From a virus: DNA of 50,489 bases. Both the position numbers and the translations under genes were made by a program. Position 1 is the first letter of the stretch, and each line of letters opens with the position of its first letter. The notes beneath the pieces are model-generated. The model ran no database searches. It worked only from the letters and a program-made list of their open reading frames with translations, and was not told where the DNA came from. The DNA is taken from positions 1 through 50,489 of the IMG/VR virus record IMGVR_UViG_3300019360_000283; one strand, given 5' to 3'. Below are positions 17,682 to 25,377 of the stretch, in pieces.

Positions 17682-18427
17682 TTACCGACTCTCCGCCCGG
17701 GCGCGCGGCCGCAGCTCATCTCCGGCGGCCTTCAAGCCTTCGACGATCGCGTTCAGCTGATCAATGAGCCGCTGTGCACGCCGACGGTCCATTTCGAGCC
17801 CCGCAAGCTCCATCACCGCGTCCTGTAATCCGAACTGCTCGACGGCGGGGGCGCTCAATCTTCGATAGAGCTCCCACGCCAATGCGACTCCGTCCGGGAT
17901 CGGATTCCGCTGCGTCTGTTCCCACAGCGGGCAGAGGCGACAGTCGTCGATCGTCGCCGGCGGCAGGCTCGCCTCCGCCCGAACGTCCCTGCAGGTCAGG
18001 CAGTCGGGGATGCCGGTGTATCGGGCCCAGAAGAGGCCCTCAGACCGAGCAAACTCCCGGACAATCCGTTTTTTTCCTGCGCATCCCTCCCGATGCCCAT
18101 CTCGCCCACCATCCAGCTGATCAGCGCGACGAGGTCATCCAGCGGCAGCTTGTTGATGAGCCGCGGTTCGAATTCGAGATCGTGGCCCTCCTGGTCCCGG
18201 AGGCCGCTCCAACCGCGGATTGCTTTATGGGCCAGCTTGAGGATCTCCGTCGCGTCCTTCCTCTGGGGGTCGAAACCCAAGAGATCTACGATCGTCGGCG
18301 TCTCGACCTCGAACACCGTCGCGCCTTCGGGCGGCTCCGTCTCACCGCCACTCAGCTCGACGACCTTGCCGTCGTCCTCGATGTAGACCCGCGCCGGTTT
18401 CGGCCGGATCTTGATGGTTCGTGCCAT
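17682..18427 (-). CDS. Tail assembly chaperone fusion made by -1 frameshift (GT-like)
   Basis: Residues 1-120 are shared with the shorter chaperone. At the slippery run on the minus strand (A AAA AAC, plus-strand 18068-18074) the -1 frame is open without a stop for 128 codons down to 17682, giving about 248 residues. The added part contains CLTC and CRLC 17 residues apart, a likely zinc site, and then a helical end (AWELYRRLSAPAVEQFG). This copies the lambda G/GT arrangement, in which a small fraction of ribosomes shift to make a chaperone that recruits tape measure to tube subunits. A separate TTG start at 17882 would make only the last 66 residues and has no clear Shine-Dalgarno. The frame was read base by base; frameshift use is inferred. 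Confidence 0.8.
17996..18427 (-). CDS. Tail assembly chaperone, zero-frame product (G-like)
   Basis: This 143-residue acidic, soluble protein starts at the ATG at 18427 (MARTIKIRPKPARVYIEDDG). It lies between the tail tube gene and the tape measure, the fixed position of gpG-like chaperones. It contains a beta-rich first third and a helical second part (DLVALISWMVGEMGIG). The slippery heptamer lies at codons 118-120, and the reading frame ends 23 codons later. Known family behaviour is that the short form is made in excess over the frameshifted form. Confidence 0.8.
   Translation of the reverse strand: MARTIKIRPKPARVYIEDDGKVVELSGGETEPPEGATVFEVETPTIVDLLGFDPQRKDATEILKLAHKAIRGWSGLRDQEGHDLEFEPRLINKLPLDDLVALISWMVGEMGIGRDAQEKNGLSGSLLGLRASSGPDTPASPTA
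18068..18074 (-). promoter_or_regulatory. Programmed -1 frameshift slippery site A AAA AAC
   Basis: On the minus strand the codons read GAA AAA AAC, so the heptamer A AAA AAC has the X XXY YYZ frame of a strong -1 site. It is preceded by another A, giving seven in a row. A GGGCC/GGCCC hairpin is possible about 30 bases downstream; no closer stem is convincing. Confidence 0.8.
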
Positions 18428-18454
18428 GCGCTTTCTCCTTCCGCGATGCCTCGG

Positions 18455-19564
18455 TTACGCCGCCGAGACGGAGTTGGTGTTTATGAGCCGCGCGCGCACT
18501 GGTGTGCGCCCGATCACTACCCACGCCCAGGCGGATCCGTGGCCGGCCGCGACGGGTGTGCTGATGTTGAACGTCAGATCGACCGGGGTCCGCTGCCCCG
18601 GACCTCCGGCGTTTACCGGACCGGTGGCGAGCGCCAGGCTCGGGAGGTCGAACGAGAGGCGATATTTCGAAGCGGCCGCGGCGCCTGGGATGTCGCAGCC
18701 CAGCCATTCAACCGTCGCCTTGTAGCGCTTCGGATTGCTGCAGGGCTGTCGGATCTGCGACGCTTTGATGATCGCATCCACGGTGGCGTTGTAGTTCGCC
18801 ACGGTGAACATCAGCTGTCCGTCGGAGAGCTTCTCGGTTTCAGGCTCGCCGATCGTGCCGGCGCCCGTGCCGCTCTCGTGATCTCCGGAGAGGTTCCGCT
18901 TCGGGGAGATCTTCAGGTTCGTGCACCGGATCTCGTCGCCGCCGGCCAGGTTTCCTTCCGCACCGGTGACCTCCTTAATCAGGAGTGTCATCTGGTTGAA
19001 GATCGCGAGCAGCCCGTCCGTGGGGTTGGTAAGGGCCCCGAACTCGGATGCCTTGTTCACGATGACGGCCGTGTCCCGCTCGCACTTGTTCGAGAGGGAG
19101 TTCCAGCCGGCCTGCAGCTTTCCGCCTTCATGGGAGAGCTCGAGGCCGGTGAACTTCACCGATGGGTATTCCCACGGCGCGGACCCGAGCGATCCCAGGC
19201 CCTTGTCGATCGCGAGCGTGCCGAACTTACCCGTATTCGAAGGCTGGAAGATCATCTCGTGCTGATGGATGACCGTCTCGCCGGCGACGAGGGTGACAAC
19301 GTCGGCGCCCATGAACAGAGCGAGGCGGCGCTCGAGACCGAGATAACGCACGGCTTCGACGAAGCCGCCCTCGGCGTTGATATTCCCCTGCATCTGCCCC
19401 GACGTCATGACGTCGCCGACGTTCTCGTCGAGGATCGGTTCGGGGATCCCCTCGGGCATCGACTCCGACAGGATCTTGACGCCGTCGTTCGCGCCGAGCG
19501 GAACTGCGGTGTTCCACGTCGCGGCCTTCTTGAACCCGACTCTCCAATCGACGGTCGACGACAT
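18455..19564 (-). CDS. Tail tube (major tail) protein
   Basis: The protein has 369 residues, starting MSSTVDWRVGFKKAATWNTA, an N-terminus typical of siphovirus tube proteins (GxKxExxWxT type). The rest is beta-rich with a repeat-like pair of domains and ends in LTFNISTPVAAGHG. It lies between the tail terminator and chaperone genes, where the major tail protein belongs. It is long for a tube protein (usually 150-350 residues), so an extra Ig-like surface domain may be included. No signal or membrane segment is present. Confidence 0.8.
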   Translation of the reverse strand: MSSTVDWRVGFKKAATWNTAVPLGANDGVKILSESMPEGIPEPILDENVGDVMTSGQMQGNINAEGGFVEAVRYLGLERRLALFMGADVVTLVAGETVIHQHEMIFQPSNTGKFGTLAIDKGLGSLGSAPWEYPSVKFTGLELSHEGGKLQAGWNSLSNKCERDTAVIVNKASEFGALTNPTDGLLAIFNQMTLLIKEVTGAEGNLAGGDEIRCTNLKISPKRNLSGDHESGTGAGTIGEPETEKLSDGQLMFTVANYNATVDAIIKASQIRQPCSNPKRYKATVEWLGCDIPGAAAASKYRLSFDLPSLALATGPVNAGGPGQRTPVDLTFNISTPVAAGHGSAWAWVVIGRTPVRARLINTNSVSAA

Positions 19565-19591
19565 GGCGGGATCCTCCTGTGCGCTGCGCCC

Positions 19592-20122
19592 TCAGGCGTG
19601 CGCGACTTCCTCGAAAAAGGTCACGATGAGCGGGCAGGTGTGCCCCTTGATGTGCGATCCTGAGAGCTCGGCCGCCAGCACGTGCGACTGCATCCGGGGC
19701 CGATCCTCCAGGAACCCCAGATAGCCGATCCCGGTGTTCAGCACGACGTTTTCCGTGTTGCGGAGATGGAGCGTGTCGAGCAGCTCGATGCACGCGGTGC
19801 GGAGCGCCGCCTCCTGGCCTGAGCCCTCTTCCCACTGATAGAAGGGCGTCACGAGCACCTGGTTGCGGTATTCGCTGCTCTGGTTCGTGAGCGGTCGCGG
19901 CTCGGAGTGCCCGGAGAGGGTCCAGAAGCGCGTCGCTTTCCGTCCCGCCCGCGTGGGGTCATCGAGCGCCGAGGGTGTGACCACCTCGAGGGCCGCCCCG
20001 GCTTCCAGCTCGCTGTCCGTGCGCCAGCGTTCCTGCACCTGGTAGACCGACCCGATGTTCGGGTCGATTCCCTCGATGAGTGCCTGGAGCTTGTCCAGGA
20101 AGAGAGGCAGGGTGCTTCTCAC
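19592..20122 (-). CDS. Tail terminator / tail completion protein
   Basis: The protein has 176 residues. The layout (MRSTLPLFLDKLQALIEGI..., then a strand-rich centre and a closing block) fits minor tail U or gpU-like terminators that cap the tail tube and join it to the head. It overlaps the gp10-like gene (ATGA) and precedes the tube gene. The call rests mainly on position between the gp10-like and tube genes, and the family match is approximate. Confidence 0.65.
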   Translation of the reverse strand: MRSTLPLFLDKLQALIEGIDPNIGSVYQVQERWRTDSELEAGAALEVVTPSALDDPTRAGRKATRFWTLSGHSEPRPLTNQSSEYRNQVLVTPFYQWEEGSGQEAALRTACIELLDTLHLRNTENVVLNTGIGYLGFLEDRPRMQSHVLAAELSGSHIKGHTCPLIVTFFEEVAHA

Positions 20123-20697
20123 GACGGCCTCTCAATCAGGGCCGCCGCGGCATCTGCCGCCTCCTGCATCTGCTGCTGGAAGAGGGGGTCGAGCCGTCCG
20201 GCGGCCTTCTCGAAGAACTTCCGGGGATCGATGCCCTTCTGGCCGATCTTCCGCTGGATGACGAATGCGGCCGACCGGATCGCGCGCGCCTCGTCGCGGA
20301 TCCCGGTCCACGAGACGTCCATCTGGCCCCGGCGGACCTTGAGCTCGACCCAGCGGTGGATGGGGGCAAAGGGCGGCCAGCGACCGGGCGCACGCCCCTC
20401 CTCCATGATGACGCCATGCGGCACCGTAGTGAAGACGCTCGCCCGGATAGCGATCGAGGGACCGGTCTGCAATACCTGGGCCGGCCGGAGCTGGATGCCG
20501 TTCGCGAGCTCGCCGGTGTAGACGGGCGCGGTCGAGCGGACCTCAGCCTGAAGGAGCGTGGCGACGCCGTCGAGCCGCTGCGCGAAGATGTCGCGGATCT
20601 TCGACGCGTCACGCTGCAGCTCACGCGCGAAGTCGATCGCCTCGTGAAGGTCGAGCCGGACATGCATGCCGCCCTGACCGGGCGCCCCGGGGCTCAT
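20119..20697 (-). CDS. HK97 gp10-like head-tail / tail component
   Basis: The protein has 192 residues from the ATG at 20697 (TGATG overlap); ATG 20667 (MHVRLDLHE) is an alternative. The central motif APVYTGELANGIQL is the conserved APVDTGxLRxS segment of the gp10 family. It is followed by HGVIMEEGRAPGRWPP, the family's place for VEFGT..., and by AFVIQRKIGQKGIDPRKFF near the end. These proteins form part of the neck, stabilising the head-tail joint. Its place between connector and terminator genes agrees. Confidence 0.8.
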   Translation of the reverse strand: MSPGAPGQGGMHVRLDLHEAIDFARELQRDASKIRDIFAQRLDGVATLLQAEVRSTAPVYTGELANGIQLRPAQVLQTGPSIAIRASVFTTVPHGVIMEEGRAPGRWPPFAPIHRWVELKVRRGQMDVSWTGIRDEARAIRSAAFVIQRKIGQKGIDPRKFFEKAAGRLDPLFQQQMQEAADAAAALIERPS

Positions 20698-21425
20698 CAG
20701 TGCGAGACCCTCGGGATGCCGGAGATTGGGTCGGTCGAGGGCCACTCGACTGTGCTGGCGGCCGCCGGCGCTGCGCTCGGCTCGCCCTGTAGGCGCTCTG
20801 CCGCGGCCTTGAGAGATTCGTTCGCACGCTTCGCCCAGCGGTCGCTGAACGCCTGGTAATCGACGTCATCGGCGCCGAGGCGCTGGTTCGCCAGGTCGCA
20901 GGCCGTGCGGGCGATCCACTCGGCGGCCTTTCCCACGGTGAGGGCGACGATCGCCTCGCAGTCGCCGTCCGGCACGGTCGTCAGGGTCTCATTGTCATCG
21001 TGGATGACGTGCGGAATGGAAAAGTGGATCCGGATCGTCTGCGAGGCCCCCACGGCACTCTCTAGGAACAGGACGTCCTTGCCGTCCGCGGCGCGGCGCT
21101 GGGTCCACTCCGAGGAGGGGATCTCCGTCACGAACTCGTCGTCCGTGTCTGGCCCTGAGACGCTTTCGACGCGCAGCACGCGGGACGTGCGCAGGACCCA
21201 GCCCGGGAGCGTGGCGTCCTCGAGCACATAGCGGCGCTTCGTGTCGCTGCCGGCGCCCTGGAAGATCTTCGTGTTCGGCCGGAGCCGCCCGTAGGCGTCG
21301 ACTGCGTCATCGATGACACCGGTCCACGCCTCGGCGGTGAGCTCCAGCTTGGACGACTCGACCTTGCCGAGGCGCTGGAGGGCCTTCGCCTGAAAGGCTG
21401 TTCGGTCACCGACGAGAGGCGGCAT
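20697..21425 (-). CDS. Head-tail connector (adaptor) protein
   Basis: This 242-residue soluble protein lies between the capsid gene and the gp10-like gene. Its body alternates helical blocks (LTAEAWTGVIDDAVDAYGRL; CEAIVALTVGKAAEWIARTA) with a beta insert (RRYVLEDATLPGWVLRTSRV). That is the layout of gp6/gp15-type adaptors that sit below the portal. No catalytic motif is present. The C-terminal 25 residues are low complexity (EPSAAPAAAS). The call depends on layout and gene order. Confidence 0.65.
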   Translation of the reverse strand: MPPLVGDRTAFQAKALQRLGKVESSKLELTAEAWTGVIDDAVDAYGRLRPNTKIFQGAGSDTKRRYVLEDATLPGWVLRTSRVLRVESVSGPDTDDEFVTEIPSSEWTQRRAADGKDVLFLESAVGASQTIRIHFSIPHVIHDDNETLTTVPDGDCEAIVALTVGKAAEWIARTACDLANQRLGADDVDYQAFSDRWAKRANESLKAAAERLQGEPSAAPAAASTVEWPSTDPISGIPRVSH

Positions 21426-21446
21426 TAGGGGCTCCGGTGCGGAAGT

Positions 21447-21470
21447 GGGGGAGGCCCGGAGGCCTCCCCC
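21447..21470. terminator. Strong GC hairpin downstream of the capsid gene
   Basis: A perfect ten-base-pair stem, GGGGGAGGCC / GGCCTCCCCC, has the four-base loop CGGA. It lies in the 72-base gap after the capsid polyprotein gene. Neither strand has a T run directly after it (GTTTCGG on plus), so it may act as a partial terminator or an mRNA stabiliser that raises capsid mRNA over downstream genes. Confidence 0.6.
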
Positions 21471-21497
21471 GTTTCGGTCAGGGTGTCGATCCCGTGC

Positions 21498-23891
21498 TTA
21501 CGGGATGCCCAGCTGGAAGCCGCGGAAGTCGCCAACTTCCGGCTTCCAGATGTGCCGCACCTTCATCGTCACGACGTCCTTGTCGAAGAATGTCCCGACG
21601 CGATCGAGGTCCTGGACAAAGAGCTCCGGTTCCTCGTTGCCGTTCAGGAAGCCGACGATGATCATTTCGGCCTCGCTCGGATCGGCCGTGAGCGTGTAGG
21701 CGTCCGCGTCCACCGACTCGTAGTACGGCACCTCGATCAGGTCCCAGCCATACTTCGCCCGGAGGATGTTCGGGATCTGCTGGTTCTCCTTCGTGATGGT
21801 GCGAGCGGTGCCCGCCGCCTGGTTGCTGTCGGTGTCCACGAGCGTAGGCTTGCCGTCCGAGAAGATGAACCCGTAGAGCGCGTCCATCGTGGAAGGACCG
21901 CAGAAGACGTGTCGCGCGGTGAACCGGCCGGCTTCGCGGGCGTCGAGATCCTTCTGGAGGAACATCTTGCGGCGCATCGCCTGCAGGTTCGCGAGCGACG
22001 CGGCCGAGGCCGTGATGTTCGAGTGGCCGGCTGCCGCGAGCGCAACGCCGTCGTAGATCACGGCGTTGGTGAGGATGAGATCGAAGACGGCCTCGTTCAG
22101 CGTGCGGGCGGCCGCACGGGCGAGCTTCGTGGGGATCGACCGCAGCTTCGTCAGGTCGTCGTTGAGCATCGCCTCCCAGGTCCAGTTGGCGAGCCCGCCG
22201 CGCTTCACGATCTGTAGGGTGATCTCTTCCTCGTTCGGATAGTCCGTCACCTCGAGGTAGGCCCCGTTCTGCGCCACGACGGCGAGGTTGGGGAACTCAC
22301 CGAACCGCTCGAAGCGCCACGTCTTGAAGTCGGTGACAGGGACGGGCCGGGCGACGAGCTTCCACTGCAGGTCCTGCTGCGCGTATTCCCGCAGCATCGC
22401 CTTGTGCATCCGATCGGAGAGGATCAGCGGGTAGGTCGCGGTCGTGATCCCTTCGAGGATCGACCGATCGTGCCGCACAGCCATGTAGGCCTGGGCGAAC
22501 TGGTTCCCGTCCCAGCTCATCCCCTCGACAGCGCCCTGCGGACGATTCTGCCGCCCGTAGAACCCGGCCCCCTCCATCCACATGTCGCCGGTCATCACCT
22601 GGTAGGCCTGCTTCGGCCCGGTGAACGCGGGGACCTGGATCTTCGTCTTCCCGTCGCCTTCGAGGACGCCGAAGCGCTTGCCCTCGATCATGGCGTCGAA
22701 AGCCGCCATCACCTTGTCGGCCGAGTTCCACTCCTCTCGCATGTAGGGTCCCCGGTGCTGGATCCCCTCGAGGAGCCCGCCACCGGGCGCGCCGGCGCCG
22801 CCGAGGCCCTTCTTCAGGCCGGCGATGAACTCGTCGAGCTCGGTCCCCTCGATGACCCCCTGCGCCTCGAGGCGCTTCTTCCAGTGCTCGCGCGTGAACT
22901 CGACGAGCGCCTTCGGCAGCTTCGACGCGGCCAGCGCCGCCTCGAGCGCCGAGAGGGAATTGGTCTTCAGGAGCCGCTTCACGTCCTCCGACAGCCCCTT
23001 CACCCTCGATTCGAGGGCCGCGTCCTCCTTCTTCTCGGGCTCCTTGACGGGATCCCCCTCGGCCGCCTTCTTCGGCGCGGGCGGGTCCTCCGCGGGGGCG
23101 ACGAGTGCGATCGCTTCGAGGGCGGCCGCCTGGAGGGCGGGATCCGTGATCTTCAGACCCAGCGCCTCCATGAACTTGCTCGCGATGTCCTTGTGCTCGG
23201 CGATGAATGCCTGGGCGGTTTCGATCCCGTCCGGGAGTTTCAGCGCTTCGACGAGGGAGCGCTTCTCCTTCGCGACCATTCGCATGAGGCGCTTGAGAAA
23301 GTCCTTCATCGGATTGACCTCCATGAGCGCTTCAAGGACCGGAACGAAGCCGCCTCCGGCGCTCGGGAATGACACGACCTCGAAGGCCGTGATCTCGGAA
23401 ACGGTTTCGGGCTCGACGCCTCCACCGGGGAGCTGCTTGCCTTCGAGCCCGCCCTCGGGCACGAAGATCGAAAGACCCAGGTCACGACCGAGCGCCCGCG
23501 TGCGCCCCAGAAACCCGCTGAACCAGCTGCCCTTGTCGGTGAGCTCGACGTCGGCCATGACCGCCGCCTTGCCGCCCTCCTCCACTACCTCGGCGTTTCG
23601 CACCACGCCGATCTGCGCATCCGGCAGCAACTGCGGAAGGAGCCCCCGCACTGCCGGCGGGAGCTTCATGCGCAACTGCTCCCAGTGGGCGGCGAACGTC
23701 CGGTCGCCGTTCTGCGACATGTCGTAGAACGTGATCGGCTTGCCATTGGCGATCGCAGCGATTTGTTCGAGCGCCTTGCGGGTCCAGTTGTTCCCGTTCT
23801 TCGACTTCCCTTCCCGGATGAGCCGCGCGCGCATGCGCGAGCCCTCGGCCATGAAGAGCGATTCGAAGAGGTGGAAGCGCTTCGGTTTCAT
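21498..23891 (-). CDS. Fused prohead protease, scaffold and major capsid protein
   Basis: This is a 797-residue polyprotein. Residues 1-190 look like a herpesvirus-assemblin/U35-type prohead protease: likely catalytic His69 (FAAHWEQL) and Ser141 (LGRDLGLSIF), then EITAFEVVSFPSAGGG. Residues 195-345 are a charged, helical scaffold-like region with a Pro/Lys/Glu linker (EDPPAPKKAAEGDPVKEPEK). Residues about 370-797 are an HK97-fold major capsid protein. The protease would act after assembly to remove the scaffold and free the capsid subunit. An internal start (ATG at 23309, GGAGG eight bases upstream) can produce scaffold-capsid without the protease. Such fusions are known in other phages. The cleavage sites cannot be placed from sequence. 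Confidence 0.85.
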   Translation of the reverse strand: MKPKRFHLFESLFMAEGSRMRARLIREGKSKNGNNWTRKALEQIAAIANGKPITFYDMSQNGDRTFAAHWEQLRMKLPPAVRGLLPQLLPDAQIGVVRNAEVVEEGGKAAVMADVELTDKGSWFSGFLGRTRALGRDLGLSIFVPEGGLEGKQLPGGGVEPETVSEITAFEVVSFPSAGGGFVPVLEALMEVNPMKDFLKRLMRMVAKEKRSLVEALKLPDGIETAQAFIAEHKDIASKFMEALGLKITDPALQAAALEAIALVAPAEDPPAPKKAAEGDPVKEPEKKEDAALESRVKGLSEDVKRLLKTNSLSALEAALAASKLPKALVEFTREHWKKRLEAQGVIEGTELDEFIAGLKKGLGGAGAPGGGLLEGIQHRGPYMREEWNSADKVMAAFDAMIEGKRFGVLEGDGKTKIQVPAFTGPKQAYQVMTGDMWMEGAGFYGRQNRPQGAVEGMSWDGNQFAQAYMAVRHDRSILEGITTATYPLILSDRMHKAMLREYAQQDLQWKLVARPVPVTDFKTWRFERFGEFPNLAVVAQNGAYLEVTDYPNEEEITLQIVKRGGLANWTWEAMLNDDLTKLRSIPTKLARAAARTLNEAVFDLILTNAVIYDGVALAAAGHSNITASAASLANLQAMRRKMFLQKDLDAREAGRFTARHVFCGPSTMDALYGFIFSDGKPTLVDTDSNQAAGTARTITKENQQIPNILRAKYGWDLIEVPYYESVDADAYTLTADPSEAEMIIVGFLNGNEEPELFVQDLDRVGTFFDKDVVTMKVRHIWKPEVGDFRGFQLGIP
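23307..23322 (-). promoter_or_regulatory. Internal ribosome binding site and ATG for scaffold-capsid product
   Basis: On the minus strand GGAGG lies eight bases before an in-frame ATG (Met195, MKDFLKRLMR), exactly where the protease domain ends and the scaffold-like region begins. This predicts a second product of 603 residues lacking the protease, comparable to the nested lambda C/Nu3 arrangement. Confidence 0.6.
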
Positions 23892-23908
23892 GTCGCTGCT
23901 CCTGAAAG

Positions 23909-23956
23909 CCGAAAGCCCACCCCTCGCACCCCTGCAGGTCGGGGATGGGCTTTCGG
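23909..23956. terminator. Long hairpin in the capsid mRNA leader
   Basis: CCGAAAGCCCA (23909-23919) pairs perfectly with TGGGCTTTCGG (23946-23956). Four further C-G pairs lie inside after a one-base bulge. It falls in the 129-base gap just upstream of the capsid polyprotein, ending 18 bases before its ATG on the minus strand. It may terminate upstream transcription or, by analogy with other phages, stabilise and process the capsid mRNA. Confidence 0.6.
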
Positions 23957-24020
23957 TGACTCGCCGCCCGCGGGGTCTCGAGTCCCCAGGGGCAACATCA
24001 ATTGTGCAGAACCGGTGCGG

Positions 24021-24464
24021 CTACGCCGCGGGCTCCTTCTTCTCGCCCTTCACCTCGAAGAGCGGCACCTCCGCCTGGCTGCCGTCGTAGAGGCAGATCC
24101 GCACGCGCGGGATGAATGGATCGCCACTGTCCAGCTCCTCGTCGCCGCCGAACTGATTCTTCGTCACCAGCTTCGCGAGCAGAATGTCCTTCTCCTGGAG
24201 AGGCCGCTCCTTCGTCCCGTAGACCCGGCGTTTCGGATTCGCCTTGTCCGGGTAACTGATCGTCTGATCGACGGCAGTCATCGTGGACGAGGAACGGTGA
24301 CCGATGTCCAGCGTCGAGAGCGCTTTGTTCTTCCCCTCGAGCCAAGCCCGCGTGCTCGCCTCGATGATTGCGGCCTCCTCGGACGTTGCCCGATCCTCGA
24401 AGGAACGCGAGATGTCCTCGAGGCCGACCTGAACCGTGGTGTGCTTCACGACGTGGCACTTCAT
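24021..24464 (-). CDS. Hypothetical head-region protein
   Basis: The protein has 147 residues from the ATG at 24464, with GGAGGAG just upstream. The N-terminus (MKCHVVKHTTVQVGLEDISR) is followed by a helical block (SEEAAIIEASTRAWLEGKNK) and a beta-rich acidic C-terminus ending in a Lys/Glu run. It has no membrane segment or enzyme motif. It sits between the MuF-like gene and the capsid polyprotein, a place often held by head decoration, scaffold-accessory or capsid-stabilising proteins; none can be chosen. Confidence 0.6.
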   Translation of the reverse strand: MKCHVVKHTTVQVGLEDISRSFEDRATSEEAAIIEASTRAWLEGKNKALSTLDIGHRSSSTMTAVDQTISYPDKANPKRRVYGTKERPLQEKDILLAKLVTKNQFGGDEELDSGDPFIPRVRICLYDGSQAEVPLFEVKGEKKEPAA

Positions 24465-24477
24465 GACGACTCCTCCT

Positions 24478-25377
24478 TCAGGCGGCCCTCGGGAATGCCG
24501 CGAGCTCGATCCCGAGCTCCCGCGCAGCGGCGAGGGCCTGTGTGGGCACAGGCACGACGTAGCACCCGCAGTTGATCGTCGCCTCCGGGGGCGCGACCGG
24601 ATCCCGCGGGAACATCATCTTCACGGTCCCGCCCTTCGGGAGAGGGACGCTGAACTTCCCATCGGCCGGGACAACCTGACCGTCGATCCGCGCGTGCTCC
24701 TCGCGCGAGATCCCGGACCAGCGCCACATCTTCTGGACGTCCATGCGCTGGGCCAGCCGCTCGATTCCCTGCTGGGTCACGATCGAATGGATCCGGAGGA
24801 CCTCTGTGCGATAGATCCGCTCCGCCTCCCAGTGGAACCGGCGGAGACCGCGCATCGCCTGGAGGATCCGCTCGGCGATGACGAACCCACCCTCGCCGGC
24901 GCCGAGGGCTGACAGGCGGATCAGGCGATCGACGGCCGCGAGCATTCGGGCCCCGAGACCGCCCTCCCGGACGGAGATGAGCCGCGCACTGAAATCCCGG
25001 ACCAGGTCGAGCTGGCTGGGCGAGAGGCTGACCAGGCCGATTGCCTGCCCGGTCTCGGTAAAGTGCCGCATGAACGCCTGCAGGGACTCGTTCGCGAGTT
25101 GCTCCTGAGCGAGCAAGCCGCGGCGCACTGTGACATCCAACTCTTGCGTCAGGCGGTCGATCTCCTGGGCCAGGTCCCGAAGGATCGATCCAATGATCAT
25201 CTGGCTAAAGCGCGAGGTCGGCACGCTGCTGGAGAGCCGGCGCACGAACTCCCGGAAGGCGGCGCGAATCCGGATCAAATCGCGCGCCTGTAGCACGAGC
25301 CCGCGCTTGCGCAGCGCGTCGAGCTCGCGCCCATAGGCGCGGATTGCAGCCTCGAGCTCGCGCTGGTTACGCCGCAC
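24478..25377 (-). CDS. MuF-like minor head protein
   Basis: The protein has 299 residues, with GTG start at 25377, overlapping the portal gene end by 11 bases. The first 200 residues are helical. The last 100 hold the MuF signature: YRTEVLRIHSIVTQQGI, then KMWRWSGISREEHARIDG and PPEATINCGCYVVP, matching RTE...W....D.R.RxxH..LDG...P.E.xNCRC. MuF proteins enter the head with DNA and occur next to the portal, as here. No toxin domain is fused to it. Confidence 0.85.
   Translation of the reverse strand: MRRNQRELEAAIRAYGRELDALRKRGLVLQARDLIRIRAAFREFVRRLSSSVPTSRFSQMIIGSILRDLAQEIDRLTQELDVTVRRGLLAQEQLANESLQAFMRHFTETGQAIGLVSLSPSQLDLVRDFSARLISVREGGLGARMLAAVDRLIRLSALGAGEGGFVIAERILQAMRGLRRFHWEAERIYRTEVLRIHSIVTQQGIERLAQRMDVQKMWRWSGISREEHARIDGQVVPADGKFSVPLPKGGTVKMMFPRDPVAPPEATINCGCYVVPVPTQALAAARELGIELAAFPRAA

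Noticed and set aside
22404-24575. Long plus-strand open frames opposite the capsid and MuF genes
   Set aside because: High GC makes antisense frames stay open. These are His/Arg/Leu-rich mirror sequences with no motifs, while the minus frames are clear capsid and MuF proteins.
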